NCBI GenBank assembly: GCA_016933355.1
Contig: JAFGBC010000056.1
Location: 1-6,036, forward strand
Direction: 5' to 3'
Length of the DNA: 6,036 nucleotides
Source of the DNA: Candidatus Aminicenantota bacterium
Lineage (GTDB): Bacteria > Acidobacteriota > Aminicenantia > Aminicenantales > JAFGBC01
In this document: positions 4,623-6,036 of the stretch, piece by piece
How positions within the stretch are numbered: the stretch's first letter is position 1
How the letters are laid out: the number at the start of each line of letters is the position of its first letter
Program-made: the position numbers and the translations under genes
Notes under the pieces: model-generated
The model's database searches: none
Told to the model about the DNA's origin: nothing
Seen by the model: only the letters and a program-made list of their open reading frames with translations

Positions 4623-6036
4623 TCAATCGACCTTGATCGTGAAGACCTTGTCGCTGACGTCGCGGGTCTTCCGGTCCCCGACCTCCCAGATGCGCACCAG
4701 ACACTTGGTCGAAGCGCGTCTCGGGACGCGCCAAAAGTAGAGCCCGTCGCTCGGCGTCGAGGAGACGACATTCGTCCAGTTCCATCCCTTGTTGATGGAA
4801 TAGGAGATCTTCACGTTCCCGACCGGCCCGGTCGTCCTCCAACGAATGCGGTAGATCTTGCCGCCCTTCAGGGTCTCGCCGCCGTTGGGGGAGGCGACCC
4901 GGATGGTCGAGCGGGGCAGGATCGTGAACACCGCGTTGCTCCGGTCGTAGCCCGGACCCTCCCGTTCGGCCACCCGCACCCAGACCGTCTTCGAGGGATC
5001 GTTGGGAACGGTCCAGAGATAAGACCCGTCATCGGGCGTGGCGAAGACGATCTCTTTCCAGGTCAGTCCGCGGTTCGTGGAGTAGACGAGCTTGACCCGC
5101 CCGAGCAGGTCGGCGGTCAGCCAGGTGATTTCGTGCTGGGAGCCGACGATCCATTTCTCTCCGCCGTTGGGCGCCGTCAGGCGGAGCCAATCGCCACCCG
5201 TGACCTTGGCGACAAAGGCGTCGTAGAGGCCGCCGTTGTAGGTCGTATCGGGTCCCGTGCGGACCGGAAAGTCGCCGCCCGAGCCGCCCTCGGCGCTGCC
5301 GACGATATAGGTATTTCCGCCGCCGTCGATCGCGATCCCGCGGCAGAAATCCTCGCCCGAGCCGCCGACGTATCCGCAATACAGGAAATGCTGACCCCAG
5401 ACATTGAGCTTGGCGACGAAGGCGTCGCCGCTGCCGTTATAGGTCAGGTCGGGGCCTTCGCGGACGGGGAAGGACGCCTCCCCGGAATAGGTCTCACCGG
5501 CGATATAAGCGAATCCGGCGCCGTCCACGACGATCCCTCGGCCGTAATCCGCGCCCGCCCCGCCCAGGTAGCCGCAATAGACGAGCGCGGACCCGACCGC
5601 GTTCAGCTTGGCGACGAACGCGTCCGAGTCGCCGTTGGCCGTCAGGTCGGGCCCGACCGTCTCGGGGAAGGAAGATTCGTCCGAAGACGTCTCGCCCGTG
5701 ACGTAGGCGCAGCCCAGGCGGTCCACGGCGATGGCGTGCCCCGCGTCATAGGAGGATCCTCCCAGGCTGAAACTATAGATCGCCGCCGTCCCCGCGGCGT
5801 TGACTTTGACGACGAAGGCGTTGGTGTCGGTGAAGCCCGGCGCCGTCTGGCTTGAGCCCGTCAGATAGGCGTTTCCGCCTGCGTCCACGGCGATGCCCAG
5901 GCCTTCGTCCGATCCGCCGTCGCCGATGAAGCCGCAATAAGCGAGCGCGGTCCCCGTCGCATGGACCTTGGCCACGAAGGCGTCGGTAAAACCTCCGTTA
6001 TAAGTGAGATCGGGTCCGATCGTCTCGGGAAAGCTC
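4623..6036 (-). CDS. SBBP-repeat protein with two C-terminal PNGGE Ig-like domains (5' end missing)
   Basis: The open frame runs off the right edge. The first visible residues are SFPETIGPDLTYNGG, in frame and in the middle of an SBBP repeat, so the start, any signal peptide and the earlier repeats are outside. A GTG at 5975 is an internal valine of the motif DAFVAKV, not a start. Visible are 470 residues. Residues 1-279 are SBBP repeats of the 'GPDLTYNG-DAFVAKLN-YCGYLGG-GIAVD' type. Residues about 284-372 and 377-468 are two homologous Ig-like domains beginning with (A/S)PNGGE, of the kind found in bacterial surface proteins and often annotated as Kre9/KNH-like or Ser-Thr-rich GPI-anchor-like. 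The protein ends at KVFTIKVD with no sorting signal. An extracellular or surface location is inferred from the domain types. The role is unknown. The repeats belong to a different subfamily from those of the 1258-3315 protein. Confidence 0.88.
   Translation of the reverse strand, partial: SFPETIGPDLTYNGGFTDAFVAKVHATGTALAYCGFIGDGGSDEGLGIAVDAGGNAYLTGSSQTAPGFTDTNAFVVKVNAAGTAAIYSFSLGGSSYDAGHAIAVDRLGCAYVTGETSSDESSFPETVGPDLTANGDSDAFVAKLNAVGSALVYCGYLGGAGADYGRGIVVDGAGFAYIAGETYSGEASFPVREGPDLTYNGSGDAFVAKLNVWGQHFLYCGYVGGSGEDFCRGIAIDGGGNTYIVGSAEGGSGGDFPVRTGPDTTYNGGLYDAFVAKVTGGDWLRLTAPNGGEKWIVGSQHEITWLTADLLGRVKLVYSTNRGLTWKEIVFATPDDGSYLWTVPNDPSKTVWVRVAEREGPGYDRSNAVFTILPRSTIRVASPNGGETLKGGKIYRIRWRTTGPVGNVKISYSINKGWNWTNVVSSTPSDGLYFWRVPRRASTKCLVRIWEVGDRKTRDVSDKVFTIKVD
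4626..5186 (-). repeat. Two tandem PNGGE-type Ig-like domains
   Basis: Two units of about 90 residues share landmarks in the same order: PNGGE near the start, an I-x-W strand, VK-x2-YS-x-N-x-G-x2-W in the middle, TP-x-DG-x-Y-x-W-x-VP, and VFTI at the end. They are clearly duplicated at protein level but diverged, so the duplication is old. They form the C-terminal tail of the SBBP protein. A beta-sandwich fold is expected from the family. Confidence 0.8.
5199..6036 (-). repeat. SBBP repeats of the partial right-edge gene
   Basis: Four repeat starts are visible (YCGFIGDGG, YSFSLGG, YCGYLGG, YCGYVGG), plus the end of an earlier unit at the edge. At DNA level the conserved 'TYNG'-coding segment recurs at about 5232, 5433 and 5631, that is every 201 and 198 bases. 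The next copy is at about 5994, 363 bases further, because one unit is shortened to about 55 residues and lacks the 'FPxxxGPDxTYNG' loop. The total number of repeats cannot be known from the window. Confidence 0.8.

Noticed and set aside
4430..4771. A 113-codon - strand open frame spanning the end of the right-edge gene and the gap before amrS
   Set aside because: It is Arg/Ser/Pro-rich low-complexity sequence in another frame of the Ig-like domains and runs through the terminator hairpin. It has no family resemblance.
5133..5855. A 240-codon open frame on the + strand, antisense to the right-edge SBBP gene
   Set aside because: Its apparent internal repeats (VARDxG..., AVxxDxxA) are the mirror of the SBBP repeats on the other strand. 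No independent domain or ribosome binding site supports it.
5973..5975. GTG as the start of the right-edge SBBP gene
   Set aside because: The frame stays open to the window edge and the upstream codons continue the repeat pattern (GPDLTYNGG then DAFVAK), so the GTG is an internal valine.
5232..6000. Regularly spaced similar DNA segments every about 198-201 bases, suggestive of a repeat array
   Set aside because: The similarity is explained by the protein-level SBBP repeats. The units are diverged, in frame and far too long for a CRISPR array.

Overview
The window looks like GC-rich chromosomal DNA from a Gram-negative-type (diderm) bacterium. The protein mix is large secreted SBBP beta-propeller proteins, a DUF7948-type N-terminal domain, PNGGE-type Ig-like repeats and an AmmeMemoRadiSam radical SAM enzyme. 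That mix fits environmental lineages such as Acidobacteriota or Candidatus Aminicenantes, but this is a weak inference from gene content; there is no rRNA or marker gene to settle it. No mobile element, CRISPR array, tRNA or rRNA is visible.

Layout. On the + strand at the left edge are the last 13 codons of an ABC-transporter ATPase, followed two bases after its stop by a complete ABC-2 type permease (47-1228). From 1258 to the right edge every gene is on the - strand. In transcription order (right to left) these are: an SBBP-repeat protein with two C-terminal Ig-like domains, whose 5' end lies beyond the window (4623-6036); a 204-base gap with a strong hairpin and a possible promoter; a radical SAM enzyme of the AmrS family (3408-4418); a 92-base gap with a good ribosome binding site and a possible promoter; and a complete secreted protein with a signal peptide, a DUF7948-like domain and exactly seven SBBP repeats (1258-3315). 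The permease and this last gene converge, with 29 bases between their stop codons.

How the genes relate. The ATPase and permease clearly form one exporter operon. The three - strand genes share direction, but the gaps of 92 and 204 bases, the hairpin after the right-hand SBBP gene and separate promoter-like sequences suggest separate transcription units. A functional link between the radical SAM enzyme and the two secreted propeller proteins is not demonstrated. The usual partners of AmrS (AmrA/AMMECR1-like and AmrB/Memo-like) are not in the window.

I see no convincing new biological system. The points most worth a second look are the orphan-looking amrS between two different SBBP proteins, the sharp base-composition change inside the 1258-3315 gene at its domain border, and its seven evenly spaced repeats, which suggest a closed seven-bladed propeller.
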